The notes under the pieces: generated by a model
What the model saw: only the letters and a program-made list of their open reading frames with translations
Told to the model about the DNA's origin: nothing
The model's database searches: none
Translations under genes and position numbers: made by a program
Shown: positions 18,390 through 26,728 of the stretch, in pieces
Position numbering within the stretch: position 1 is the first letter of the stretch
Layout of the letters: every line of letters begins with the position of its first letter
Assembly (NCBI RefSeq): GCF_003610635.1
Contig: NZ_RAQJ01000001.1
Coordinates: 62,001-126,000 of the forward strand
Reading direction: 5' to 3'
Origin: Ichthyenterobacterium magnum
Lineage (GTDB): Bacteria; Bacteroidota; Bacteroidia; Flavobacteriales; Flavobacteriaceae
DNA: 64,000 bases

Positions 18390-18965
18390 ATGAAGATTTA
18401 CACAAAAACAGGAGATAAAGGCACAACAGCTTTATTTGGAGGTACACGCGTACCTAAACACCATATACGTATTGACAGTTACGGCACTGTAGATGAACTC
18501 AATTCTCATTTAGGATTAATTAGAGATCAAGAGATTGACCAACACTACAAAGATGTTATCATTGATATTCAAGACCGATTATTTACCGTAGGAGCAATTT
18601 TAGCTACAGACCCAGAGAAAGCAATTTTAAAAAGCGGGAAAGAGCGTTTAAATATTCCAAAAATTTCTAAAGAAGATATTAGCAAACTAGAACATGAAAT
18701 GGATCGTATGAATGCGTCACTTCCGCAAATGACACATTTTGTTTTACCTGGTGGCCATCAAACTGTGTCATTCTGTCACATAGCACGTTGTGTGTGCCGC
18801 AGAGCCGAACGTTTAGCGAGTGCACTCAACGATTTAGAGCCTTTTTTACCAGAAGCACTCACCTATTTAAACCGCCTTTCTGACTACCTCTTTGTATTGG
18901 CACGAAAGTTGTCCTATGACTTGCAAGCTGATGAAGTAAAATGGATTCCTAAAAAAGAATCTTAA
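18390..18965 (+). CDS. Cob(I)yrinic acid a,c-diamide/cob(I)alamin adenosyltransferase, PduO type
   Basis: The 191-residue protein begins MKIYTKTGDKGTTALFGG, the ATP-binding N-terminus of PduO-type corrinoid adenosyltransferases. It continues with RIDSYGTVDELNSHLG and the helical motif CRRAERL near the C-terminal third. It transfers adenosyl from ATP to reduced cobalamin to form coenzyme B12. The likely user is methylmalonyl-CoA mutase, whose chaperone MeaB is encoded at 30,255. I use the ATG at 18390; a TTG three codons upstream (18381) is also in frame but lies inside the tandem array edge. Confidence 0.93.
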   Translation: MKIYTKTGDKGTTALFGGTRVPKHHIRIDSYGTVDELNSHLGLIRDQEIDQHYKDVIIDIQDRLFTVGAILATDPEKAILKSGKERLNIPKISKEDISKLEHEMDRMNASLPQMTHFVLPGGHQTVSFCHIARCVCRRAERLASALNDLEPFLPEALTYLNRLSDYLFVLARKLSYDLQADEVKWIPKKES

Positions 18966-19061
18966 TTAGTATTTGCAGATCTAAATATTAGAGTTCTAGG
19001 CTTAAAAATCAGTAAAAATTGCACGTTCTTTCAAATTATTTATAATTAATACGTTTTTTTC

Positions 19062-19091
19062 TTGACTTTTTGAACTATAATTTTATTTTTG
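19062..19091 (+). promoter_or_regulatory. Promoter of the DUF2795 gene
   Basis: TTG at 19062-19064, a 19-bp spacer and TATTTTTG at 19084-19091 match the Bacteroidota promoter exactly. The ATG follows 23 bases later. Confidence 0.7.
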
Positions 19092-19114
19092 CACAAATTT
19101 AAAACGCATAACAA

Positions 19115-19336
19115 ATGTATTGGACATTAGAATTAGCATCGTATTTAAGTGATGCACCTTGGCCAGCAACAAAAGACGAATTAATTGACTACGCTATTAG
19201 AACAGGAGCTCCTTTAGAAGTTGTTGAAAATCTACAAGCGATAGAAGACGAAGGCGACTCTTACGATTCAATTGAAGAAATCTGGTCAGATTATCCAACA
19301 GACGAAGATTATCTTTGGAACGAGGACGAGTACTAA
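19115..19336 (+). CDS. DUF2795 domain protein, small and acidic
   Basis: The 73-residue protein opens MYWTLELASYLSDAPWPATKDELIDYA, the DUF2795 core. That family has a small helical fold of unknown function. The C-terminal half is very acidic (DEGDSYDSIEEIW to the end). It has its own promoter and its own terminator, so it is a single-gene transcript placed between the adenosyltransferase and secA. High acidity and small size would suit a protein-binding or nucleic-acid-mimic role, but that is only a guess. Confidence 0.88.
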   Translation: MYWTLELASYLSDAPWPATKDELIDYAIRTGAPLEVVENLQAIEDEGDSYDSIEEIWSDYPTDEDYLWNEDEY

Positions 19337-19401
19337 CAACGTTCTTAATCTAAATATAAAAACATAACAAATATGCTATGTTTAGAATAAAAAGAAAAGT
19401 T

Positions 19402-19428
19402 AAAAAGTCTCATTTTGAGACTTTTTTT
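19402..19428 (+). terminator. Intrinsic terminator after the DUF2795 gene
   Basis: An 11-bp stem (19402-19412 with 19416-19426) with a 3-base loop runs into a T tract. The stem core is AGTCTCA/TGAGACT. Confidence 0.85.
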
Positions 19429-19462
19429 ATTCGCTATTCTTTAATAAATATAGTACAACCCT

Positions 19463-19470
19463 TATCTTTG
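19463..19470 (+). promoter_or_regulatory. secA: Likely -7 element of the secA promoter
   Basis: TATCTTTG matches TAnnTTTG 80 bases before the secA ATG. No convincing TTG lies at the expected upstream distance. Confidence 0.5.
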
Positions 19471-19497
19471 AAAATGCTTTTAAAAGCGCAAAGATGT

Positions 19498-19545
19498 AAC
19501 TAAAATATACAACTGATTTTACAACATCAGTTCAACTAAAATATA
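19498..19545 (+). promoter_or_regulatory. Structured secA leader: hairpin framed by a 12-bp direct repeat
   Basis: The 12-base sequence AACTAAAATATA occurs at 19498-19509 and again at 19534-19545. Between the copies is an inverted repeat AACTGAT (19511-19517) / ATCAGTT (19526-19532) with an 8-base loop. The second repeat ends 5 bases before the secA ATG, so the structure covers the ribosome landing site. There is no T tract, so it is not a terminator. Confidence 0.6.
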
Positions 19546-19550
19546 AACAC

Positions 19551-22500
19551 ATGAGTTTTTTAAATTCAGTATTAAAAGTATTTGTAGGCGACAAATCTAA
19601 ACAAGATGTCAAAGCCATTAACCCAATTGTAGAGCAAGTTAAAACATTTGAAAGTGCTTTAGAAGTCTTATCTCACGATGAGTTAAGAGGAAAAACAGCA
19701 GAATTTAAAGCTAAAATCGCTGATGCAAGACAACCTCTTAATGATAACATAGAAAACCTTCTTAAAGAAGCTGAAGATACAGAAGACATAGACAAAAGAG
19801 AAGACATCTATGTTGAGATAGATAAAATTAAAGACGAGGTTTACAAAGTTACTGAAGATGTATTAAACGCCATTCTTCCTGAAGCTTTTGCAGTCGTAAA
19901 AGAAACTGCAAAACGTTTTGTACACAATACAACTATTCCTGTAAAAGCAAATGAATTTGACCGTTTAATTTCTGGAGATAAAGACTATGTAACCCTAGAA
20001 GGCGAGCAAGCCGTTTGGGCAAACTCTTGGGATGCTGCTGGAAAAGCCATCACTTGGGATATGATTCACTATGATGTGCAATTAATTGGTGGTATAGCAA
20101 TGCACCAAGGTAAAATTGCCGAAATGCAAACTGGTGAAGGTAAAACTTTAGTAGCAACGCTTCCTATGTATTTAAATGCACTTGCTGGTCGTGGTGTGCA
20201 TTTGGTAACTGTAAATGATTATTTAGCAAAACGTGATAGCGCTTGGATGGCTCCTATTTTTGAGTTTCATGGTTTAAGTGTTGATTGCATTGATTATCAT
20301 ACACCAAACTCTCCAGCACGTAAAAAAGCATATTTAGCTGATATTACTTACGGAACAAATAACGAATTTGGTTTTGATTACTTGCGTGATAATATGGCTA
20401 ATTCGCCTGACGATTTAGTACAACGTCCTCACCATTTTGCAATTGTAGATGAGGTAGATTCTGTATTGGTTGATGATGCAAGAACACCATTAATTATTTC
20501 TGGACCAATACCAAAAGGAGATGTTCATGAGTTTACAGAATTAAAACCTAAAGTAGACGATATTGTTAATGTACAACGTAAATACCTTACTGGTGTTTTA
20601 GCTGAAGCCAAAAAATTAATTGCCGAAGGTGATACCAAAGAAGGTGGTTTTTTATTACTTCGCGCTTATAGAGGTATTCCAAAAAACAAGGCATTAATTA
20701 AGTTTTTAAGTGAAGAAGGTGTTAAACAATTACTTCAAAAAACCGAAAACTTTTACATGCAAGACAACAATCGTGAGATGCCTAAGGTAGATGCTGAGTT
20801 GTACTATGTCATAGAAGAAAAAAATAATCAAGTAGAATTATCTGATAAAGGTGTTGAATTCCTTTCAGGAAAAGATAATCCAAACTTTTTCGTCATGCCA
20901 GAAATTGGTATTGAAATAGCAAAAATTGAAGCTAAAGGTTTATCTAAAGAAGAAGAAGCTGAAGAAAAAGAAGGCTTATTTAGAGAGTTTGGTATAAAAT
21001 CAGAACGTATACATACACTTAACCAATTGCTTAAAGCTTACGCTTTGTTTGAAAAAGACAACCATTATGTTGTTATGGACAACAAAGTAATGATTGTTGA
21101 TGAGCAAACGGGACGTATTATGGATGGTCGTCGTTATAGCGATGGTCTACACCAAGCTATTGAAGCTAAAGAAAATGTAAAGATTGAAGATGCTACACAA
21201 ACCTTTGCCACAGTAACGCTTCAAAATTACTTTAGAATGTATCGCAAACTGTCTGGTATGACAGGAACAGCTGTAACAGAAGCTGGTGAGTTTTGGGAAA
21301 TATACAAGCTTGATGTTGTAGAAATCCCAACAAACAGACCAATTGCTCGTGACGACAGAGAAGATTTAGTTTATAAAACAAAGCGAGAAAAATACAATGC
21401 AGTTATAGAAGAAGTAACGCAATTATCACAAGCTGGTCGTCCAGTATTAATTGGTACAACCAATGTTGAAATTAGTGAGTTATTAGGTAAAATGTTGAGC
21501 ATACGTAAAGTGCCTCACAATGTCTTAAATGCAAAACTTCACAAAAAAGAAGCCGATATTGTAGCTCAAGCAGGACAACCTGGTCAAGTAACAATTGCAA
21601 CCAATATGGCAGGTCGTGGTACAGATATTAAGCTTATTGACAAAATAAAAGAAGCTGGCGGATTAGCCATTGTTGGTACAGAACGTCATGATTCGCGTCG
21701 TGTAGACAGACAGTTACGTGGTCGTGCTGGTCGTCAAGGAGATCCAGGAAGTTCTCAGTTTTATGTGTCTCTTGAGGATAATTTAATGCGCTTATTTGGT
21801 AGTGAGCGTATTGCCAAAATGATGGATAGAATGGGATTAGAAGAAGGTGAAGTTATTCAGCATTCTATGATTTCAAAATCTATTGAGCGTGCTCAAAAGA
21901 AAGTAGAAGAAAACAACTTTGGTGTTCGTAAGCGTTTATTAGAGTATGATGATGTGATGAATGCGCAGCGTGAAGTAGTTTACAAACGTCGTCGTCATGC
22001 ATTACATGGCGAACGTCTTCGTGTAGATTTAGCAAACATGATTTATGATACCTCTGAAGGTATTGCTGAAACAAATAAAGAAGCCAACGATTACAAAAAC
22101 TTTGAGTTCGAATTGATTCGTTATTTTTCAATGAGTTCTCCAATAACTGAAGCAGAATTTCAAAAATTATCTGTAATGGATATCGCTGGTAAAGTATATA
22201 AAGCAGCTTTTAATCATTATAGAGAAAAAATGCAACGTAATGCAGATTTAGCGTTTCCTGTAATTAAAAATGTATACGAAACACAACGTGACAAATTTAA
22301 GCGTATTGTAGTTCCTTTTACAGATGGCGTTAAAAACTTACAAGTTGTTACAGACCTTGAAAAAGCATACGAAACACACGGAAAACAACTAGTAAATGAC
22401 TTTGAAAAGAATATTACATTAGCCATTGTTGATGATTCTTGGAAAACACATTTACGTAAAATGGATGAGTTAAAACAATCGGTTCAATTAGCAGTACATG

Positions 22501-22904
22501 AACAAAAAGACCCATTATTAATTTATAAGTTTGAAGCTTTTGAATTGTTTAAACAAATGATTGACCAAGTAAATAAAGATGTCATCTCATTTTTATTTAA
22601 AGGTGAATTACCTACAGAAACCCAAGACACCATTCAAGAAGCGCGTACTCGTAAACAAGAAAAGTTGCAAACGCAAAAAGACGAAATTCCAAATATGGAC
22701 GAACGTGCTGCACAAAGTAGAGCGGCTGGAAACACCCAACGTCAACAAGAAGTTATAGAAACTATTGTACGTGATAAACCAAAAATTGGTCGTAACGATC
22801 GTGTTACAATTAAACACGTTATGAGTGGTGAAAATAAAACAGTAAAATACAAACAAGCAGAACCTTTAATCGCAAAAGGCGAATGGGTTTTAATTGAAGA
22901 GTAG
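19551..22904 (+). CDS. secA: Preprotein translocase subunit SecA
   Basis: The 1117-residue ATPase drives protein export through SecYEG. Walker A is MQTGEGKTLVA (about residues 195-205) and the DEAD-type box lies in IVDEVDSVLVDDART. Helicase motifs continue with GTTNVEISE and TNMAGRGTDIKL, then RQLRGRAGRQGDPG. It is about 200 residues longer than E. coli SecA because of lengthened segments in the N-terminal and preprotein-binding regions, as is normal in Bacteroidota. The cysteine-rich zinc tail of E. coli SecA is absent; the protein ends in GEWVLIEE. It is transcribed alone, between two terminators. Confidence 0.98.
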   Translation: MSFLNSVLKVFVGDKSKQDVKAINPIVEQVKTFESALEVLSHDELRGKTAEFKAKIADARQPLNDNIENLLKEAEDTEDIDKREDIYVEIDKIKDEVYKVTEDVLNAILPEAFAVVKETAKRFVHNTTIPVKANEFDRLISGDKDYVTLEGEQAVWANSWDAAGKAITWDMIHYDVQLIGGIAMHQGKIAEMQTGEGKTLVATLPMYLNALAGRGVHLVTVNDYLAKRDSAWMAPIFEFHGLSVDCIDYHTPNSPARKKAYLADITYGTNNEFGFDYLRDNMANSPDDLVQRPHHFAIVDEVDSVLVDDARTPLIISGPIPKGDVHEFTELKPKVDDIVNVQRKYLTGVLAEAKKLIAEGDTKEGGFLLLRAYRGIPKNKALIKFLSEEGVKQLLQKTENFYMQDNNREMPKVDAELYYVIEEKNNQVELSDKGVEFLSGKDNPNFFVMPEIGIEIAKIEAKGLSKEEEAEEKEGLFREFGIKSERIHTLNQLLKAYALFEKDNHYVVMDNKVMIVDEQTGRIMDGRRYSDGLHQAIEAKENVKIEDATQTFATVTLQNYFRMYRKLSGMTGTAVTEAGEFWEIYKLDVVEIPTNRPIARDDREDLVYKTKREKYNAVIEEVTQLSQAGRPVLIGTTNVEISELLGKMLSIRKVPHNVLNAKLHKKEADIVAQAGQPGQVTIATNMAGRGTDIKLIDKIKEAGGLAIVGTERHDSRRVDRQLRGRAGRQGDPGSSQFYVSLEDNLMRLFGSERIAKMMDRMGLEEGEVIQHSMISKSIERAQKKVEENNFGVRKRLLEYDDVMNAQREVVYKRRRHALHGERLRVDLANMIYDTSEGIAETNKEANDYKNFEFELIRYFSMSSPITEAEFQKLSVMDIAGKVYKAAFNHYREKMQRNADLAFPVIKNVYETQRDKFKRIVVPFTDGVKNLQVVTDLEKAYETHGKQLVNDFEKNITLAIVDDSWKTHLRKMDELKQSVQLAVHEQKDPLLIYKFEAFELFKQMIDQVNKDVISFLFKGELPTETQDTIQEARTRKQEKLQTQKDEIPNMDERAAQSRAAGNTQRQQEVIETIVRDKPKIGRNDRVTIKHVMSGENKTVKYKQAEPLIAKGEWVLIEE

Positions 22905-22963
22905 CCACTAATTGGCATTTAATTACTACACACTTTTGACCAAAAACTAATTATTTTGTGTCA

Positions 22964-22983
22964 CACTTAGCGTAGCCGAAGTG
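22964..22983 (+). repeat. Copy of a dispersed palindromic repeat (ACTTCGRCTAMGCT type)
   Basis: The 20 bases form an imperfect palindrome CACTT...AAGTG when read with their complement. They align at 14 of 20 positions with 45162-45181 inside mnmA. Sequences of this sort are scattered between genes in many flavobacterial genomes. Confidence 0.7.
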
Positions 22984-23016
22984 TCTCTAATATTAAAAAT
23001 TTAAACATAGTACATT

Positions 23017-23048
23017 AATCCTGATAGCATAACTATCAGGATTTTTTA
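23017..23048 (+). terminator. Intrinsic terminator after secA
   Basis: An 11-bp perfect stem (23017-23027 with 23033-23043; core ATCCTGATAG/CTATCAGGAT) with a 5-base loop is followed by a T run. Confidence 0.88.
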
Positions 23049-23082
23049 TTACCTTCAAACCACTAACTAAACTATACTTATC

Positions 23083-23487
23083 ATGAAAAATATACTAGCA
23101 ACCATTGTAGGTTTTATTGTTGCATCACTAACCGTATATGTTTTTGAAACATTAATTGGTCATAGTTTATTCCCTTTACCAGAACATATTGACCCAATGA
23201 ATATGGACTCTATAAAAGAAAACATGCACCTCATACCAACTGGAGCAAAAGTGTGTGTTGTTATAGCACATTTTATGGGAATAGTTGTTGGAATGCTTGT
23301 GGCTGCTCTAATTTCTAAAACCAGTATGATTCCTGCCTATATTGTTGGTGGACTTATGCTTGCGGCAACTGCATTTAACTTGATAATGCTTCCTAAAGAC
23401 ACATGGTTTTTAATTGCAGATGCAGGTTTAGCTATTTTAGGGTTTTTATTAGGTAAAAAACTAGCGCAATCAAAAATTAAATCTTGA
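23083..23487 (+). CDS. Small four-helix membrane protein of unknown function
   Basis: The 134-residue protein has four predicted membrane segments at about residues 4-24, 55-79, 83-105 and 108-127, and a short extracytoplasmic loop with LFPLPEHIDPMN. It ends in a basic tail (GKKLAQSKIKS). I do not recognise a named family, though similar small proteins are common in Flavobacteriaceae. It stands alone after the secA terminator and converges with the leucine-rich T9SS gene 23 bp away. No catalytic motif is visible. Confidence 0.75.
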   Translation: MKNILATIVGFIVASLTVYVFETLIGHSLFPLPEHIDPMNMDSIKENMHLIPTGAKVCVVIAHFMGIVVGMLVAALISKTSMIPAYIVGGLMLAATAFNLIMLPKDTWFLIADAGLAILGFLLGKKLAQSKIKS

Positions 23488-23510
23488 TTTTATAGCTTTT
23501 AAAAGTGTAT

Positions 23511-25892
23511 TTATTGTTTCACTATTTTTTGAAGATACTCACCTTTAGTAGATTTCAAATTCACAAAATATACGCCTTTTGATAATTGTCTTACGTCAAT
23601 AGATTGTAATGATTGCTTACCAATTATAGTAACGGTTTGTAACAAACGTCCATTTACATCGTAAATCGTAGCAGATACAATTGGTTCCAGGCTTTCTATA
23701 TACAACTTATCTTTAACAGGATTTGGATACACGCTTAAACTTTCAGACAATGTGTTTTCACCAATTGATAAATTGTTTTCAACAGTTGTTAGATAGTCAT
23801 TGGTAATTATTGGTGCATTAAAATCGAAATAAATTTCGGCCTCATTTGTAAATGTATCTCCAATAGATAAACTAGGCAAGGTTTCTATTTTAAACGTTAT
23901 ATAGCCATCATTATTAGCGTCATCAAATGGTAATTGTATATTCTCAAAAATGAATTCTACTTCATTGGTGTTTCTAACCCTTGTTACAAAATTATGACTT
24001 GAACTTAACAGAATTAAAGAACTAACATCAAACTTAGACGTGTCAATAACATCTTTTACAACTACATTAATTGCATTTGCTGTTCCTGTATTTTCAAAAC
24101 GAATAGTATAATGTACATATTTACCAATCATATCTTCGGTAATGGTTTCGCCTTCTAAACAGGTTTTATCATTTGGATCATAAGAGTTAACTACGGTTTG
24201 ATTTAAAACAAACATATTATCATCTGGTGTTTCATCTGAAACCGTTGGGTTTACCGTTGCATCAAACACTAAAACATCATCTCCGTTTAATGGGAAATTA
24301 GCATCTGTTGGTGTGTTTAAATTCATTGTGAAATCAATTTCTCTAGTTTCAAAAGGTGCTAAATCAACATAATTCCAAGTTAATTGACTTTGTATTTGAA
24401 AATCTACCGATGGATTTGCTGATACTAAATTCATCACATCATCTAAAAATGTTAGCATTATATTTCCAGATAGTGTTGATGTGCCTTTGTTTTTATAAAT
24501 TAATTTATAATCTGTATCAAAACCTGGTCTTGCTAGCTCAAGCGGAACTACAACAACCTCTAAGTCGTTAAAAACACCATTTGGTGTTACACAAAAATCT
24601 TGATTATAAGGACTCGTTTCTGATGGGAAATCTATAGTTATACTTGATGGCGTAACAGAATAATAGGTTGGATTTTCAACAATTGGTGTTATGGTATGAC
24701 TTCCATCTTCAACAGGAAATGAATATGCTCCAGATTCGTCAGCAATAATGATTCCTGAATTATTTCCATCTGTGACATTAAACTTAAAATTTGGATAATT
24801 TAAATCACTAACATCGCAGTCATTACTATCACTATCAAGTTTATTTACACCTTCAATAACAAAATATTCGCCTCCTGGATTAAATGAACAATAGGTATTT
24901 GCCACTGTATTTGGATGCTGATATAAAGCTGAATTTTGAATATAGCTTAATTGATCTAAATCACAACATATATAAGCTAGATTAGGAGTTGAGCTAATCC
25001 CAAATGAACCTTCTACTTTTCCGTTTTTTATAAATAATGATGTAAGTGCATCATTAGTATGACAGTTTAACGTATTTAATTTACTACAATTAGATACGTC
25101 AATACTTTCAATTAGCGTATTATTACAATCAAATTCAAATAACTCATAAGCTGTAGATAAATCTATTGCAGTAATATTATTATGATAACAATGCAGCCTT
25201 CTTAAAACAGGACAACCAGAAACATCTAGAGTTGTTAACAAATTTCTTCCGCATTTTAATATACTTAGACTTGTACATGTAGATACATCTATATTGGCTA
25301 AGTTATTTTGGCTAACATCTAACGAATATAGACTAGTACAACCTGAAACATTTATTGAACTTATTCTTGGCGCATTATAAAGATATGAACCTATGCACTC
25401 TAAAGTATATAAGTTAGCTAAACCTGAGACATCTAAAGCGGTAAACATTTCATTGTCTTCAACGTACAAACTTTCTAAATTAGCACATCCCAAAATATCC
25501 ATTGAAGATAATAAATCATTATTTTTAATTGAAAGCCATGTTAAAGCTTGAAGGTTAATATTTAATGTCGTTACATTAGTTTTTCCAACAATTAACTTAT
25601 TTATATTCACAAAGCTATTTATACCTTCAAGAGATGAAATAATTGGAGGGCTAGATACAGAATACCCAAGATAGATATAGCTTACTTGTTCTACTTCACT
25701 TACTTGAAACTGCCCATCATTATTTGCATCAACATTAGTTATGATACTATTGTTTAAATCTCTTATGAGTGCTCCATTAGCAGAAGGATCCGAAAGTAAA
25801 TCTCTAAAATCTGCATCTGGTATTGTTACAACTTGAGCTTGCGCAACAGAAAAAAATATAAAAGCAAAAAAGAAAAAGTAGATATGTCTCAT
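23511..25892 (-). CDS. Secreted leucine-rich-repeat protein with T9SS type A sorting domain
   Basis: The 793-residue protein starts with a signal peptide (cleavage likely after VAQAQ). About ten leucine-rich repeats of the form LxxLxCxxNxLxxLDVSxC (residues 85-310) follow, then a beta-sandwich region. A conserved repeat domain comes next (DPNDKTCLEG, then YTIRFENTGTANA, about 590-700). The end is a C-terminal T9SS type A domain (VYPNPVKDKLYIES to the end). It should be exported by Sec and then T9SS, and be released or attached at the cell surface. The LRR part suggests adhesion or binding to proteins or glycans. It is a single-gene unit. Confidence 0.9.
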   Translation of the reverse strand: MRHIYFFFFAFIFFSVAQAQVVTIPDADFRDLLSDPSANGALIRDLNNSIITNVDANNDGQFQVSEVEQVSYIYLGYSVSSPPIISSLEGINSFVNINKLIVGKTNVTTLNINLQALTWLSIKNNDLLSSMDILGCANLESLYVEDNEMFTALDVSGLANLYTLECIGSYLYNAPRISSINVSGCTSLYSLDVSQNNLANIDVSTCTSLSILKCGRNLLTTLDVSGCPVLRRLHCYHNNITAIDLSTAYELFEFDCNNTLIESIDVSNCSKLNTLNCHTNDALTSLFIKNGKVEGSFGISSTPNLAYICCDLDQLSYIQNSALYQHPNTVANTYCSFNPGGEYFVIEGVNKLDSDSNDCDVSDLNYPNFKFNVTDGNNSGIIIADESGAYSFPVEDGSHTITPIVENPTYYSVTPSSITIDFPSETSPYNQDFCVTPNGVFNDLEVVVVPLELARPGFDTDYKLIYKNKGTSTLSGNIMLTFLDDVMNLVSANPSVDFQIQSQLTWNYVDLAPFETREIDFTMNLNTPTDANFPLNGDDVLVFDATVNPTVSDETPDDNMFVLNQTVVNSYDPNDKTCLEGETITEDMIGKYVHYTIRFENTGTANAINVVVKDVIDTSKFDVSSLILLSSSHNFVTRVRNTNEVEFIFENIQLPFDDANNDGYITFKIETLPSLSIGDTFTNEAEIYFDFNAPIITNDYLTTVENNLSIGENTLSESLSVYPNPVKDKLYIESLEPIVSATIYDVNGRLLQTVTIIGKQSLQSIDVRQLSKGVYFVNLKSTKGEYLQKIVKQ

Positions 25893-26006
25893 AGGTAAAT
25901 TTAGGTTTTATCTTACAATAATAACCATAATAAGTTTTGTGCAAAAACTTACTCGTTACTTTTCGTTATAAACCTTATAATTTAACCTAAAATATTAATA
26001 ATGAAG

Positions 26007-26699
26007 CTATATTAATTTTAAAAGTAAATTTGGGTTTGGACAATTTACTTTGTAAAACTCTAAATCTATTTTATTTGAAACACCAGGATAATCGCCTTTA
26101 TAATTTTGCAAATCTTTAATAATTTGAAAATGCAAATGTGGCGGATAATCTCCATTTACTGTGGCATCTCCCAAAGTTGCTATTTGCTCGCCTTGTTTAA
26201 ACTCCTGTCCTACTTTCAGATTCTCTATTGAAGCAATACTTAAATGACCATAGAGTGTATAAAACTCAACACCTTCAATACTATGCTTTAAAATTAGTGT
26301 TGGTCCATAATCCCCAAAATTGGTATTGTTTTTAAAACTATGCACCATGGCATGTAAAGGTGTATAAATTGGCGTTCTAGCAGCAATCCATAAATCAACA
26401 CCTAAATGTATATTACGTTCAGTTTTTGGATTATCATCATTAAAATAATTACTTCGCTTATAAATAGAACGCTGCTCTAAATAACCGCCAAAAGCTACTT
26501 TTGCTGTATTTAATTTTATATGATTACTGATATAGTTCTCTAATGCTTCAGAAGATGAAACATCAATAGATTTAAGCGCTTTATTATCTTTTGATAAATC
26601 TAAAGCTATGTATTTTGAATTTGAAATGGATGCATCTAAAACGCGAAGTGATGCTGAGGAGATGCTATTTAGGAAATTAGAAAAGTTATTAATGGACAT
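26007..26699 (-). CDS. M23/LytM-like metallopeptidase without signal peptide
   Basis: The 230-residue protein carries the M23 zinc sites: HLGVDLW (first H and D), YGHLS and HLHFQI. M23 enzymes cut peptidoglycan cross-bridges in the periplasm. Here the N-terminus (MSINNFSNFLNSISSASL) has no signal peptide or membrane anchor, and a good ATG leaves no room for one. A TATTTTTG element at 26723-26716 on the same strand sits 17 bases upstream of the start. Either export uses another route or the substrate is intracellular. The catalytic residues look intact, so I do not call it a pseudogene. Confidence 0.8.
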   Translation of the reverse strand: MSINNFSNFLNSISSASLRVLDASISNSKYIALDLSKDNKALKSIDVSSSEALENYISNHIKLNTAKVAFGGYLEQRSIYKRSNYFNDDNPKTERNIHLGVDLWIAARTPIYTPLHAMVHSFKNNTNFGDYGPTLILKHSIEGVEFYTLYGHLSIASIENLKVGQEFKQGEQIATLGDATVNGDYPPHLHFQIIKDLQNYKGDYPGVSNKIDLEFYKVNCPNPNLLLKLI

Positions 26700-26728
26700 G
26701 AAAACAATGTTTCCTCAAAAATAGGAAA

